64,000 nucleotides of DNA from Armillaria gallica (Eukaryota; Basidiomycota; Agaricomycetes; Agaricales; Physalacriaceae), in the NCBI GenBank assembly GCA_037576215.1, contig JBANDB010000014.1:2356001-2420000 (forward strand). Reading direction: 5' to 3'. The notes beneath the pieces are model-generated. The model worked only from the letters and a program-made list of their open reading frames with translations, did not search any database and was not told where the DNA came from. This document shows positions 13,320 through 25,845 of this stretch, in pieces. The position numbers and the translations under genes were made by a program. How positions within the stretch are numbered: the first letter of the stretch is position 1; each line of letters opens with the position of its first letter.

Positions 13320-14006
13320 ATGTCTTTAACAAACTTGGCGCCTTCACTCAGAGGACAGTGCCTGGAGCACACTGTTTACGCTTTCTGCCTCTGTTCACGC
13401 TTCTCCCCTGCCCGTGATGTCAGCCGGTATCTTGACCGCGTCCTTCCTGTGCTCAGAGTCACAGCCACTATTGTACGTGCGGTCATGGCATTCACGCGCA
13501 TGTCGATTAAATATCCATGGTCGTTCACCAATGCCAGGCGACCCACTGTGTGGCTTATGTCCAAGATGTGCACCTCCATCTATACCATTGTGGAATAAAA
13601 CTGATATAATTCAGCGTAGACCCCTCAAACCCAAGAATGCATATACGTAGCCCCGCTCATTGACCATGTCGCTATCGTGCATTCATACTGAACACCCGCT
13701 GCTCTTCCCTACAGGGCAGAATTCTCCGCGGGCGAGGTCCAAGGCAATGTAGCTACCCCCCCTTCCAACGTCGTCGTGCTTAGCTCTCCCAACATTGCGA
13801 ATCTCATGCCATCCCTTCCGCCCCTCGTTCCCTCTCCTTCTCACCGACTCTATTCACCGGAGCCTACTATCCCGGCTGATATCCCTGGTTATTACCCGAA
13901 CGCGAATGACGGGTTTCATGTCGACACAGCGAATAGGCATCTCTACGATCACTTGAATGTGACGTACAGTACGGCGCTGGACATGAGCGCAGGCTCGTAC
14001 GCCTAG
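13320..14006 (+). pseudogene. Cys/His-rich family member, broken (copy D)
   Basis: Exon 1 (13320-13418) reads MSLTNLAPSLRGQC and ends FSPARD. Exon 2 ends at 13567 and contains CTCGHGIHAHVD, but the conserved Tyr codon has become TAA. Exon 3 (13620-14006) opens TPQTQECIYVAPLIDHV, has an in-frame TGA about 23 codons in, and then remains open for about 100 codons to the end. The closest relative is the copy at 2.6-3.3 kb. Two in-frame stops with an otherwise aligned frame indicate a decayed gene. Confidence 0.7.
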
Positions 14007-14682
14007 GTCGTCGACGGTCCACGACCAAAATAGCAGCCTGCACGAACATTTGCGTCTCATTCTTGTCTCGCCTTCATTCTCCCTCTCTTCTACCACTCGT
14101 CGTACAACTCTCGACGTGCGAGAGTCATCAACACACTACTCAAGCCGCACGGGTTTCCAATCGATTAGATACTCTCATCCACGCCGCTGCCATTTATGTT
14201 GGCGAGGTTCCAAATTTCTCCGCGTGGCTTTGGGCGGTTGATGACGGATCTATCTCGTGTCGCTCGTTTTATCTTTCCTTGAAAGCTGAAGTTGCTTTGA
14301 TATTTGTTGGCAGCTTTGTGAAGTATCGTTTCGATTATCCTTTGCTATCGGATCACAACTTGTATAACAAAAAATCCTTAACCTATGTTCTTGTCGTCTG
14401 TCTGTGCAGCTTTGATGTAATCTTTTAAAAAACGCGATAAGTTTTTGTTTAACTTTGCGATGAATCCAAGATGAACCGGCTACTGAAGACTAATATCTGT
14501 GCAAGAGGGGCGAAAACAAAAGTTCTTTTGAATAGCTATGTAGTGACCCCTCGTAGACACCATGCTGATATTTAAAGCACGACTACACAATCCAAAGTAG
14601 TTAGAGATGTACGAGTGAGTATAAAGAGTCCATGCAATGGTCCTGAAAAGAAAGAAAGAAAATAAGATAGACTAGTCCCTGC

Positions 14683-15750
14683 TCAGCAGATTTGACCTTT
14701 TGGACTGCGCAGCTCCATGTGGGAGAGGCGAGGGTATGAAAGCCCTGAACGGATCCTCCTCGATGCTGACTCGCGAGGATGCCCACTCGCCTCACGCGGA
14801 GGCGGCCAGATTTTCGTGGAACACGCCCCCCGATTCACCACAAACAAGCGATGCGATGTAATAATTTGAAAGCTCGAAGGGCAGAGGGAAGGAGGTGACA
14901 TTGAGCAAGGTACCGATACCGGTGGATTTGACGGATCCATGTATCGCTGCTGAGTCGTATCCTCAAACTCATCACCGAGCACCAGCACCTTTTCCTTCCC
15001 GCCTGATGTGTTTGATGGTCTTCATGAACCAAATACGCCGTTTCTGGGCGCGTTTGTAGATGAAGAGAGCACCTAAAGTAAGGGCGGCAATGACAACAGC
15101 AGTGACAGTGACGTTGGCAATGAGGGCCCTGCGGTCACTTAAACCCTGTTGTAGATAGCGAACGATGCGAGCATATTCGTGGTGTACGTGGTGAGCTGGC
15201 CGAAGCTGGAGGTTACGATTGTGGTGAGAGATGTTGTGCTCGAGTCGTCGACGGTCATGATGAAGGATGGCGAGGACATCGTAGTCTCGGTTCAAAAGGC
15301 GATGAACGCCACTGAGGTCGTTGTCAGCGAGGGCGGATCAGATATAGTCGAGGTAACAGTGGGTGTCTAAGTCGTAGACAACGGAAGCACAGATGTCGTG
15401 GAGAAGGTCGAGCTCGAGGAGCTGGCGGTTGCTGCCGCTGCTAGTCGTCCTGGAAAAACGTCGGCCAAACTCGATCCGCCATGATCGAAGCCGACGATGT
15501 AGAAGAAACCTCGAGCTATCTGGCGTCGAGCTGCCCGAGGTATCACTCGTGCTTATGGAGGTGCTCCCGCCAGCATCGAACCCGCCATACTCGTATCAGA
15601 AGGAGCCACTCCATTAACACCCGTAGCCGATACCTGGCCTCCGACCGCAGAATTGTCCTACATTTAATCAGCACAAAGCTTCGTGGGCTGGCCAGCGCCA
15701 GAGTCGCTAGCCGGACCCTGATGAGGGCGCAGTTGGTGCTTAAGAGCCGT
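14683..15750 (-). pseudogene. Decayed Ser/Thr-rich single-pass membrane protein
   Basis: Read on the minus strand, fragments in different frames line up as one protein. A Ser/Thr-rich ectodomain (15750 down to about 15150) is interrupted by several stops. A hydrophobic segment follows (TAVVIAALTLGALFIYKRA, about 15060-15120) with a basic stop-transfer KRAQKRR. The cytoplasmic tail (14988-14683) contains QQRYMDPSNPP and IWPPPRE. This stalk, membrane helix and IWPPPRE-like tail pattern is common among mushroom membrane proteins of unknown function. Stops and at least two frame changes show it is not functional as read, although small introns could explain some of them. Confidence 0.45.
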
Positions 15751-18337
15751 TAAAGTCGTCTTGAAGGATCAAGATGGGACACGCACTAAAGTGGCGACAA
15801 TAAAACGAACTAAGCAAAGTGAAACAAGCGAAGCGATCCATCACGTCGAGAAAGAAGTAGAAAGAAGGAGAGAGAGAAAGAGACCGGGTAGACACCAACG
15901 TCATTGATAGCCAGTAGAAAGATAAAGAGAGAGGTAGAACAGGCAGGAAGTGACAAATGAACGAAAGGAACGGAAAGGCAGCAAAGAGCTCGAGGACAAA
16001 ACGAAGGGGGAAGGGACAGATCACTCTCGGGGAAATCGGGTTACATATTGGCAGGTCGGCAAAGACCGTTAAGGTTTGATGCATCGAATAGAGCCTCGAC
16101 ACGGTAAGATAACCGAGAGTAGTTACCTATATTTATATTCGGAACAGCACCCCTTAATGAGCTGCCTTGAGGCTTCGTCCGAGGTGGTACCCCTTGGAAT
16201 CAACTCATAAATAGTGTCTAAACATCAAGTCATCATCATCTCTCTTGTGCTGTGCACAGCTCAACAACTTAGGTTCTCATGATTACGGCTCGGATCCTTC
16301 TCTTTATATTCGTCTATAAACTCGTCTCGGTGGATGGTTTTTTTCCCTTCTTGATCGGCGCACTATTTGAATGCACCGGACGCTATTACTTGAAACTTCT
16401 TGCTTGGGGGTTTGAATCATCTTACGGATAATTGTCAATGATAAGCGCTATGCCAGCACCTTCTACAGCTATTCCAACAGGGGCTGTGAAAAGTGGTTCT
16501 TTTGATTGTCGAGATTCCAAGCATGCTCGTAGTTTTTTCCCGATGCGACTTCCTTTGTTGATCCTTGATCTTTCGTCCACGCTCACTTTATCTAGTAGTA
16601 TCCCTCACCGTGACGCTGTCACAATTTTTTCAACAGCATATTCTTGCAAGCTGTCCTTTATTTGTGTTTCCAATCATCTTTCCTCGGTTCTCCTCTAGCC
16701 AATCATCATTGCGATGCATCGACACCAAACTCTAAAGTCCACAGCCTCATGTCCCCGCTAATGCCAACCAGAATGCCTACCCACTTCACTTCATCCCCGC
16801 CCTTGTTCTATTTACCGCTGTTCCGGTCGGGTGTACCTATTTTCATTTATCCTTACCCCTTAGAACACGCTCACACTGCCTCACAGTTCTTGTGCTTTCA
16901 CCTACGATACATATTTATGACCTTGATTGCTGTCATCCGAGTCGAACTGTCTCTAAAAATTGTAATTGCTTTAGTTGTAGTAAGATGCAGTGAATGCATC
17001 TGTATATGACCTCTTATCAACGAATCTATAAAAGAACTGCTACTGCACCTTTTCTTCCGCTGCACAACTCGTTACTCATGTCGATGGTCCCTAATCCAGT
17101 GACTGAGACTCAGACTTGAGTACATTTGGGCTCTTCATAAGAATTTACCTAGACTTACCTCCGAGCATGACACGTAATCATGGCTTATCGGCGGGCAAGG
17201 AGGCGGGGCAGGCAGGCCTGTGGCCTATAACGCGCTCGTTGAGATTGTCGATCGATCGTGACACGGACCGAGCCCCGGCGCGCAGCAACTTATTGCATCC
17301 CCGTGATCGCTCCCGGAAGTATTTTATTGAAAGTTTGAGGTCGAGTCAGCAATCTGCAATGACTGAAGGAAATATATAGCAAAGCAATCATCAGTGGATG
17401 CCTAAGGAGGCGCGCATGTAGACAAATCTCAGTGGTCAAGAATAAAGTTTTGGCAGCGTGTAAAGTCTAGAGAAACCCAAGGGTACGGGTTGCCATTGCT
17501 GGATGGTGGCTGTATCCGTGCTGTGATACCGCGCCTTCGGGTGGTTATTTTGATCGGAAATCCACTGTGTATGGTAGATTAGATGAAAATAAATCATTTT
17601 TGGCAAATTGTTGATGCAATCAAATTCCAATAAAAGCCGTCATGACTTAGACCCGGGCCTAAAAACCATGCAAGTCCCGACTCCGAGCTTCGCAGCACCC
17701 ATAAGTTATCCGTAACAATACTATTTAAAGCCCCCAGCTAGCCGCGCGGCACAAATGTTGCGAATACTTAGATGTCGGCAGGCACAAAAAACGTGACAGT
17801 CTGAGATATGACTCGAACGAACGTATATTTGTGGAGAGATACGTAGGTGGTGATGGTACGAAGCCAAGAAGCGGTAATGATCGATGCGAAAATCAAAATA
17901 AAGTAAAACAAACGGCGGTATGGCCGTTGGCCCAGTGGCTGCGAAACCAGAATCCTCAACAACAAATGAAAGAACAGCAACTTAGGTGCCAAACACGTAT
18001 TAAGTGAAATAAATATTGAATGAGGCATATCCTAATAGTAAATACTCAATACAACAAAGAAGACGAAAAAATTCCACGTAGCGTGACCAAAACTATCGAG
18101 TGAACCGAGAGGCTGAGATCCTGCATTACAGTAACACTTGGAGAGAGAAGATCAGAGAGAATAAATAGAAAGCGGAATACAGAGTGCATATTTTCATTCG
18201 CCAGAAATAGGACTGGGATCGAATGTCGAGAATCACGGCATAGAAAATAGCAGGGATGGGGGCAATGAGGGATAGAAGAAGTGATCAAGACGAAGTGAAG
18301 GAAACTTGAAGCAAGATACCAATGTCTTTGCTACGGA
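15751..18337. other. No gene recognised
   Basis: Purine-rich sequence occupies about 15840-16010. About 16790-17330 resembles 7390-7900. The stretch from about 17760 to 18337 lies downstream of copy E, on its 3' side. Short frames here are unsupported. Confidence 0.35.
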
Positions 18338-19146
18338 TCAAGCGCCATATGATCCCGACCAGTCTTCAGAGGGCTCAGCGTACATCACATTCCCATAACC
18401 CTGGCATTCGAAACTCTCATCTGTCGCGCCACCCTCCGGTGGACCAGCGTGAGGTGATTTAACGAAATAGTTCGGATACTGAACGAAGTAGTAACTGTCT
18501 GGGCTGTAGCCTAGGGTCTGAGAGGTATCGGGTTGGATAGCGGGTCAGGTATTGCTGGAAGAAGGGGAGGGATTGGGTGCGAGGGTGAGAGACATGTTCG
18601 TCGCGTCGTCGGAAAACATGGGGCTGTTGTAATTGGAGGTTGGCGTGGTGTTTGGGGAGAATGAATTGCCAGTGTCATTGCACGTGGCGACACTGGGAGA
18701 AGGACCATTCGTGTCTGGATAGAAATAGCGCAGAACAGACCACGGCTCCTGGATACGATACGAATTATAGACACCGATGTGCTTGCAAAGTTGGGCGTCA
18801 CAGGTGCAACTTTGCGTTAGATGCGTCTTCGCAGAAGTCATCGTGAGTTCGAGATATCAGTGCGTGGAGTGGAGAGCAGCACACCTTCTGGGCATATTCC
18901 ACACATTGATTCGCGGGATAATGATTGACGGCGGTCGAAACATAGTCGGCATGCGCGTGAACACCGTGTCCACAATGACCACAGATGTTCTGGGAGAACG
19001 TGAGCACGAGAAGATGCGTGTGGACGAGAACCTACCTGGTCTAGCAGGGGCGACGCGGGAGGGAAGAACCACAGACATTGATAATGCTGGCTGTCGTCAG
19101 TGATATGGATGCACTGTCCTCTAGATGGCAAGACGACTGAAGACAT
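18338..19146 (-). CDS. Cys/His-rich family protein with one premature stop (copy E)
   Basis: Exons run 19146-19036, 18989-18885 and 18826 downwards, with GT-AG introns of 46 and 58 nt. Exon 1 has MSSVVLPSRGQC. Exon 2 (105 nt) has NICGHCGHGVHAHADYVS and CVEYAQK. Exon 3 opens THLTQSCTCDAQLCKH. A TGA at 18545-18547 would end the protein at 165 residues. The same frame then stays open for 68 more codons to a TGA at 18338-18340 and encodes the family's conserved C-terminal block (YSPDSYYFVQYP, then GATDES, then DWSGSY). So one substitution separates this copy from a full-length 234-codon gene. A truncated product, stop readthrough or a young pseudogene are all possible. Confidence 0.6.
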
Positions 19147-20079
19147 CGAGGGGGATGCACTAAGTACAATTCCAACAGGAGGGAAGGTGGAAATTTGAGT
19201 TCGTCCCGGTGCATTTTGAGGTCCAAGTAGCTGTAGTGGATGGTCAATCTGATATGTCCAAAACTGTGCATGGCTATGTTTGCGTGACCAAAGTGGGTCA
19301 ACCTGGGTATCAGGTACTGATGTAAAATCGTAGATCGCCGTGATACCCAAACGTTCTTCCTTCCAGTCAATACTCAAATCTTCGATCAGGTGTCTCCGCT
19401 GTCCGCGGTTATGTCACCGTAGCTGGGTTGTGATATTGGGGGCTTGACACCGATAGACGCCCCCAGGCCTATCTTGGACGACACGTCTCCAGCTCCCAGC
19501 TCTCTAGCAGAGGACACATCGACGCAATTCATCCCCCGCCCACATTCACATTCAATCACGACCGGCAAAACATGATAATGCACAGAACGCGCTGGGGGTA
19601 TCCGAGCCGGTGGTCTGTTGTAGGACGCCCCATGCCAACGCCCACTAATGGAGGAGAAAGGAGCTGTTCGACACCCAACTGCGGATGTAGATATTTGTGT
19701 GCAGTGGATACGAGGAGTCTCTGCGAACGGTATCTCAGCCCACTGTGCGTCGCTCCCTACCACGCTTCCTATTTTGCACTGCTTGCTTACTCTGGGAATG
19801 GTTGACCTCCCTCTCAGGGTGCCCGTTGACCCTACGGCGAAATGAAATCATGGCAACAGCGGCAATGTTATCTTCGATTGAACATTGGAGATAAGTATAT
19901 GACGATCCAAGGCAATGCCATTTGGAAGGAGGATACAGAATTCGTGAAGAACAGGCCTACAGAAGGTATACCGTATACGTGACGAGGTAAAGGAATAATT
20001 TTGGACATTCGCGGGTGTAGACTTGGTCAGCTCCGGGACGACAGACACTATCGATAACGGTAGAGGTTGTGTTTCCCTG
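19147..20079. other. Upstream region of copy E; no gene recognised
   Basis: A family-type promoter patch lies near 19191-19221 (gagttcgtcccggtgcattttgaggtcc on the plus strand). The rest has short unsupported frames on both strands. Confidence 0.35.
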
Positions 20080-20780
20080 GCATCGGTCACCAATAGATGT
20101 AAATCGGAGGCTAGAAATAGGGCGATGTTATCCAACGGTTGGCGACAGCATCAAAAGAACGAGGCGTGCCAAACGTTTTCACTTTTGGAAGCTGAGTAGA
20201 CGACGATGGCTGGAGGAGATGACAGCCATCGTTCAATATATACGACGGTACCCCGGCATTGGCCTGCTGAGACGCAGAACGTAACGATAAGGGGAATGGG
20301 TCTAAGTCGCTACTGTTGGTAGGAGAGAAACAGCTCGGCGGTAATCGGGATGATGGTGTGCCGATGGAACAAAGAAAGAAGGCGAGGGGCATTTTCGATG
20401 CACATTCTACAACAGTGGGGAGACGAGGAGGAGGAAGGAGACGAAGATTGCTACGAAGTCTCCTAGGCTCTGAGTCATCAAAAGTCTGACACTTCTACGA
20501 ATAGACGCAGTGCGAAGAAAGCACATACCTGATTTTAACGTCCATTCATGAGACACTCTTCGCAGCATTCTTAGAGCGCGCGCGTCTAGATCCAAGTTTA
20601 GGAAGAGAACATGTATACCTGTAAAACGACCAAACGTACCGTCGCCAGGGAGCATCGCATTCCTCGACTAAGAATCACAGAATATCCGGCTGTAGAGACA
20701 GCGGCTGACAAAAAGGGAACATACGGGCGGGAGATGGTGGAAGCAGACCAAGGTTCGATCAGGACCCCGTGCCGGTGGCC
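20080..20780. repeat. Dispersed repeat R1, copy 2
   Basis: This is the diverged partner of 1-740, in the same orientation. It carries the related minus-strand frame at 20407-20655 with MLRRVSHEW. No function is assigned. Confidence 0.5.
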
Positions 20781-22314
20781 CGAGCAACGCTATTTGAACA
20801 TCCCTGCGTCGTTGACCTCACAGCGCCGCCGTTCCAACCATCGAGGTGACAGGTCGAGCCAGTAGCATATGGGACAAGCAGGATGGGGAAGTCTCCCAAT
20901 CCTGCGGTCACAGGGACTCCAGGTGTTGTGAATAAGTAAAAGATACAAAAAGGGTTCCGGAAATTTCTCCCATCGTAGGAAGATAAAAGTGGAAGCAGTC
21001 ATCCATAGCGTCCGCGGCAACGGGAGGAATTTTGATTCCGAGAGTTCCTGACGTGCCGAAGAGGCGTCGGTATGATAGCAGGAATCGGTGCCAGCAGCCT
21101 GTCGAAAAATTAGGCGGGAACCAGAGTCATCCGGCGGGGAGCTTAAGCGCGAAGAACTGTAAGGGGTGGAATCACGTGGGCGTAGGCGCAATACCGTTCT
21201 CTACTCGCCTCTCTGTCAAGCATGACTACCATACTGGCATCAGTTCCGCCTTCAAAGAACCTCGAGTGTCCTGTCAGCCATGGCAGGCAATAATTACTGG
21301 GGAGATTCAAGGTGATGACCGTGATGTGCGTGGTCGTAGGGATTGGAAAGGTGACAAGCGTACACGGTGCGGTGTAAGAAGAGTGCCGTCGTAATGCTCT
21401 CTATTGAGGTAGTGCCTGTGAAGGCAAACCCATGAAATAAGAACAACGTCGAGATTGGGTGGAAAGTCGGTGTCGATGATCCATATGCATACGTGAACCT
21501 AAAACCTGACTGATATGAAGAATGATATCAACGAGGGACCAAGCGGCGGGATGAGCGCTGTACCTTACATCCGCGTCTTAGCGGGGTATAGATGAATAGG
21601 GTAGGGATCAGCTTGAACGTAGCCGTGATATGAGAAGTACAGGCGATACAGACGCCGAGGATGTTATAGCGGCACATGATTGGGTAGAGGGAGGGGTGTT
21701 GCTGGAATCGCACTGGCCATGGATAGTATGATCTGTGTCCGCGGGAAGCACTGAGTGGTGAATGAGACATGGCCACCACTGCGGAGGAGACGCAAAGCCT
21801 ATATGTGAAAGTACCAAAAATGATGGGAAGGACACGTAGGAGATACCGCCTGGCTCGTTGGAGCGTCCTGATCGGGATGTATATCGTCCAGGTAGAGAAA
21901 CGGGTAGAATCCTGCTGGCCAAGCCTCTGCATCCTTCCTCTAACATTCGAGTCCGCAACGTGTCACCTAGTATGAATGCCGACGAACGGGAGATCCTGGG
22001 CAAGATGACATTCCGACATCGATGGGGAATGTTGGACCAATAATGATTAATGATGCTTGGGAGGTCACCGGAAGTATCCTGGACTCGGCGAGTAGTTGGC
22101 GGGCAAGAGGATGCTGTGGTCTAGGTTTAGTGTCTGATTCCTATTGAAAGGTTGCGCGCGGTTATGGAATACAAAAGGATACAAATGGGATAAGCAGAGT
22201 TTTGAAATTGGTTTGATTTGATCATGTGCTTTGAGTCACCGAACCCTTCGTTGACCCACGACCATCCAAGGTACTCTGTTTTAGTTCAAGCTCGAAGAAC
22301 GACATCAATACAGG
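20781..22314. other. Remnant similar to the inverted-duplication arms
   Basis: About 20800-21190 is related to 48490-48720 and 55690-55980. Shared pieces include the tctcccatcgtaggaagata type motif and a 'gggaac.agagtcat.cggcggg' segment. A minus-strand frame at 20790-21191 is open for 133 codons but lacks recognisable motifs. From 21192 to 22314 nothing is recognised. Confidence 0.35.
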
Positions 22315-22473
22315 ATGACTCTACACATTGCGGCTCAAGCGCTAGCGCTCACCAGGCTAACTGAGAAGCAATATTATGATGACGCTGAAAGACCGACTGG
22401 GTTTGGTCCTGGAGATGACGATCTTGATTTCATACATATCGATCCTCTGATTGGTCAGTTCAATTACCGTTAG
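22315..22473 (+). CDS. Short hypothetical ORF upstream of copy M
   Basis: ATG 22315 opens a 52-residue frame beginning MTLHIAAQALAL and containing FGPGDDDLDF, with an acidic C-terminal half. A degenerate counterpart lies at about 12040-12120, upstream context of a different block, but it does not keep the frame. It ends 150 nt before the ATG of copy M. It could be a first-exon remnant or a chance frame. Confidence 0.2.
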   Translation: MTLHIAAQALALTRLTEKQYYDDAERPTGFGPGDDDLDFIHIDPLIGQFNYR

Positions 22474-22623
22474 GGTCAAATCTACGGAGCTCTTCTTCGG
22501 GTCAGACTATTCATTCAAAAATAGCTTCCACTGTAGCGGCGTTACTTGGTCCTTAAAATGCGCCATGGCCCAGGCAATCCCATATCTCTATCACCTTCTC
22601 TCCAAGTGCTGCACCCGCCCTCG

Positions 22624-23339
22624 ATGTCTTCAATCGTCTTACCGTCTAGAGGACAGTGCATCCAAATCACTGACAACGTCCAGCACTGTCAGTGTCTATG
22701 CTTCTTCCCTCCTGCATCGCCCCTGCTAGACCAGGTAGACTCACATTCACCTTCACGTATATTCCCGTGCTCACGTCCTCCTAGAACATCTGTGGTCTGT
22801 GTGGACACAGTATTCACACGCATGTCGACTATGTTTCAATGGTCGTGCATCACTGCTTCGCGACCAATTGTGCTGCGTATGTCCAAAAGGTATATATCCT
22901 CCAGTCGTGGTGTACGATGAAATAATGCTCTATCTGTCTGTAGACGCCCCGAACACAAGGATGCACATGCTCGGCATCTCTCATTGATCATGAGCCTGTC
23001 GTGAACATGTATCGTTCGCCTGCAACTCCGCCCTATGGGGTGGATGTTCACAATGATCTCTCTTCCAGTATCAACACCTTCAACGACAATACGACACGCA
23101 CCTCATTCACCCCCACGTCCCCGCACGCTCTCTCCACTAATGACAACCCTTCCTACTCTTACGGCAACTCAGCGATCTTCACACCTACCTCGCAACCCGT
23201 TACTCAAACGAGCATCGCTCAGTACCAGGATGATAACTCCAGTGCTCACATCCAGGACTCGAGCGCAAGATTTCGCGAGGATTATATGATTACGACCTAC
23301 AACGCGGCGCATTATGGCGCAGAAACCTGGGCGGATTAA
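22624..23339 (+). CDS. Cys/His-rich family protein, intact (copy M)
   Basis: Exons at 22624-22734, 22785-22889 and 22944-23339 encode 203 residues with GT-AG introns of 50 and 54 nt. Exon 1 reads MSSIVLPSRGQC with HCQCLCFF and ends LLDQ. Exon 2 (105 nt) reads NICGLCGHSIHTHVDYVS and CAAYVQK. Exon 3 opens TPRTQGCTCSASLIDHEP and ends in a Ser/Thr/Pro-rich tail with IQDSSARFREDY. It is the closest relative of the copy at 10.1-10.8 kb, with the same total length and the same third-exon subfamily. No signal peptide or membrane helix is visible. Function is unknown. Confidence 0.75.
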
Positions 23340-24894
23340 CTCGAGTAGGTATCAGTCAAAAGATTTCATCATCCATCTCCCATTCCTTTATCGTGGTGTG
23401 TAAAGAAATGCGTCATAAAAGCATCTGTAACTGTATGTACATCTTGGATATCGTTTCATTTTCCCATGTGTATTGTTTATCGCTTTGCTTTGCTCTGTAA
23501 TCATGTGTTTTATTATTCAACGCAATGAATGAACGCGTTTAACATCCAGTAAAATGATCTTGCTAGGAGCCGGAAAACCGCTTCAAATAGCCTGGGTGGT
23601 TACTAGATGGATCGGGAGAGCTGGCCACTAACTTTGAATCCCTCGTAGCCCTCGCTCCAACTTCTATCTTAAAAGATCCCGGTTCAAACCCTGTCAAAAC
23701 CCTGTTGGAAGTTTCATGAGACTGAAGGTACGCAGAATAGAGCCTTTTCTTACCTAGGGACTGCGATAAAACGACGTTGCATGGCTAACAAACGTGCAAC
23801 GCCATGTCTCCCAGAGGAGCGGATCAACGATCGAGTAACAGCTCAAACCGGTAGCCTTACTGTTATCCCGCTTCACCCTCGTCGCCCTCTACTCAGTCCC
23901 CTTCCCCGTTGTCTTCTCAGCCAACCGATGTTTCCCTTCTTCTTTTTTTGCTTCCGCGCCGATAGTCGTAGCTCGCCTTGATCATGACATCTGGCGCGGA
24001 TTGGAAGACGACGTTCAAAAGGATGCATGAACCCGAAACCGAGAAAGATGCTTCGTAAAACCGATACGAGAGTATTGAAATAACGGTTACCCGGCGCCAA
24101 AGGATAGGGACCTCGGGATGAATGTAGGGAGGGGTATTGTTCCGGTAACAAGAAAGAAATGCGTGTGAAGAAGCCGAGAGGGAAAGAAGATTGACTCGAC
24201 ACTAGGGAAGGGCGACCATGGAACCAAAGGTGGTTAGGGGAATGGTTAGTATGCGAGTCCTGTCGATGAATAGGAGATCCCAAGCTGCGAAATGTCGCGC
24301 CCATGAGCTAGGCTGTATCGGAGCTCAAAAAAACAGCAATCTGCATGGCTGTGGCCTAGACAGAGATACGGGAATCTGCATTCAGCAGACTCCCTTCAGG
24401 CTCCCTCAGTATACCACTCGCGATTCATTTTGCTCCCAGACCTCCGCGTTCCAGTCGATGATCTGGGCGTCCTGGAAACGCTGCAACGAGATAAGCAGGA
24501 CCGAAATCTGAGGTGCGGTAGCAGCGGTCAAGCATCACACGCGTAGCAGAGGAGGCCAAAGTACTTGCGTTATGACCGAAATATCCCTCGGAAAGACAGG
24601 GCAGGCAATCCAGACTGGAGAACAACCTAAAAGTCCTGAGGGTGGTTTAGGACATCGTCAATACGCCAGCAATCACAAAACGCACCAACAGGATTTATCA
24701 GGTCCTTTTCTGGTCAGTCCGCCGTGTGCAAACGCCGACAGTGCTTGTTCCACATTAAAAGTCTTGTCAAAAGTAGCGCTGAGATCTTCAAGGTCGTGTG
24801 GTTGCGGGTGGGAGAAGTTGCTGGTAGAACGGAACAGCGATTTACAGCTTATTTTAATTATTTTAAAATAGATTTACCCCAAATATCAAACCTG
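23340..24894. other. Downstream of copy M; no gene recognised
   Basis: About 24000-24130 resembles the downstream region of copy C (11150-11290). No coding region can be supported. Confidence 0.35.
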
Positions 24895-25845
24895 AATTAA
24901 TTGAAATAGAGGCGGTACGCGTTATTTACGCATGTCTTGGTCTGCCGCCGGCACAGAGTCCTGTTTTTTAAATTGCTTCTCCATACCGCGTTTAGATAAT
25001 TAGATGAGGTATACAATTCCTTTGTAATATGCCCATTTATTGATCATACGAAGTTATGTTTGTTCAGCGACTCACAGCTTATCATCCTTCAAAACCTGGC
25101 TTGAATGCCAAATGGACAACATTTGCACCCCGAAAGAAAGCGTCGATAGGAGTGCCTATACTTCCTTGTAGTCTGCGCTAGGTGGGGTCTTCTACTGCTT
25201 GACTGAAGAATGAAAGATCTTACAGAGTGTTACAGGCCACGTTGCTACTCAATACCGTCTTTGGGAGGCGTTACCGGTCATTGTGTTCCATCCGACGTGT
25301 TTTGCGGCGCCGAAGAAGTGACAGGCCATAGCAGATCGCTGTCACAATCTTCCGTTGTGACACTTGCTGTGCGTTTGTTGACTCTACTCTCACGCACATG
25401 TGCTCATCCTCCAAAACAGGTTTCTCTGGACTAATATGGCGCCACAAAGCCGACATAGTGTCCTATTGTGACTTCAATTCACTCTACCTGTCACTTGAGA
25501 TCGATCGTCGTTTCTGATCGTTCCTCGCATTTGTCCCTCCCCAGCGACTTGAAGGGAGACAATTTAGAGGTGGCGCCACCCCTCATGATACGATTTTAGT
25601 GCTGAACAGAATCTTCGTATTGTAGGTCCAAAGCGGAATTCGTCTCCCTATCTGCGATGTCAAAGTTCTACCATCGCAATCCACTGCCCATTGAGCGCCG
25701 TGCCATACTGAACGAAAGCGTACACCCAATAGTGAAAAGAGACGAGACGGGCTTGAAACTCTCCCATCTCTCTCCCAGTCTGTCTACCCTCCCGGTTTAT
25801 CATCCGGTCAGTAACCTGTAAGTTGTCCCGATTCATTTCCGCTCG

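Noticed and set aside
18838..19377. Long minus-strand frame extending upstream of copy E exon 1
   Set aside because: Upstream extension is not conserved in any paralogue and crosses the promoter patch. The ATG at 19144-19146 matches the family start.
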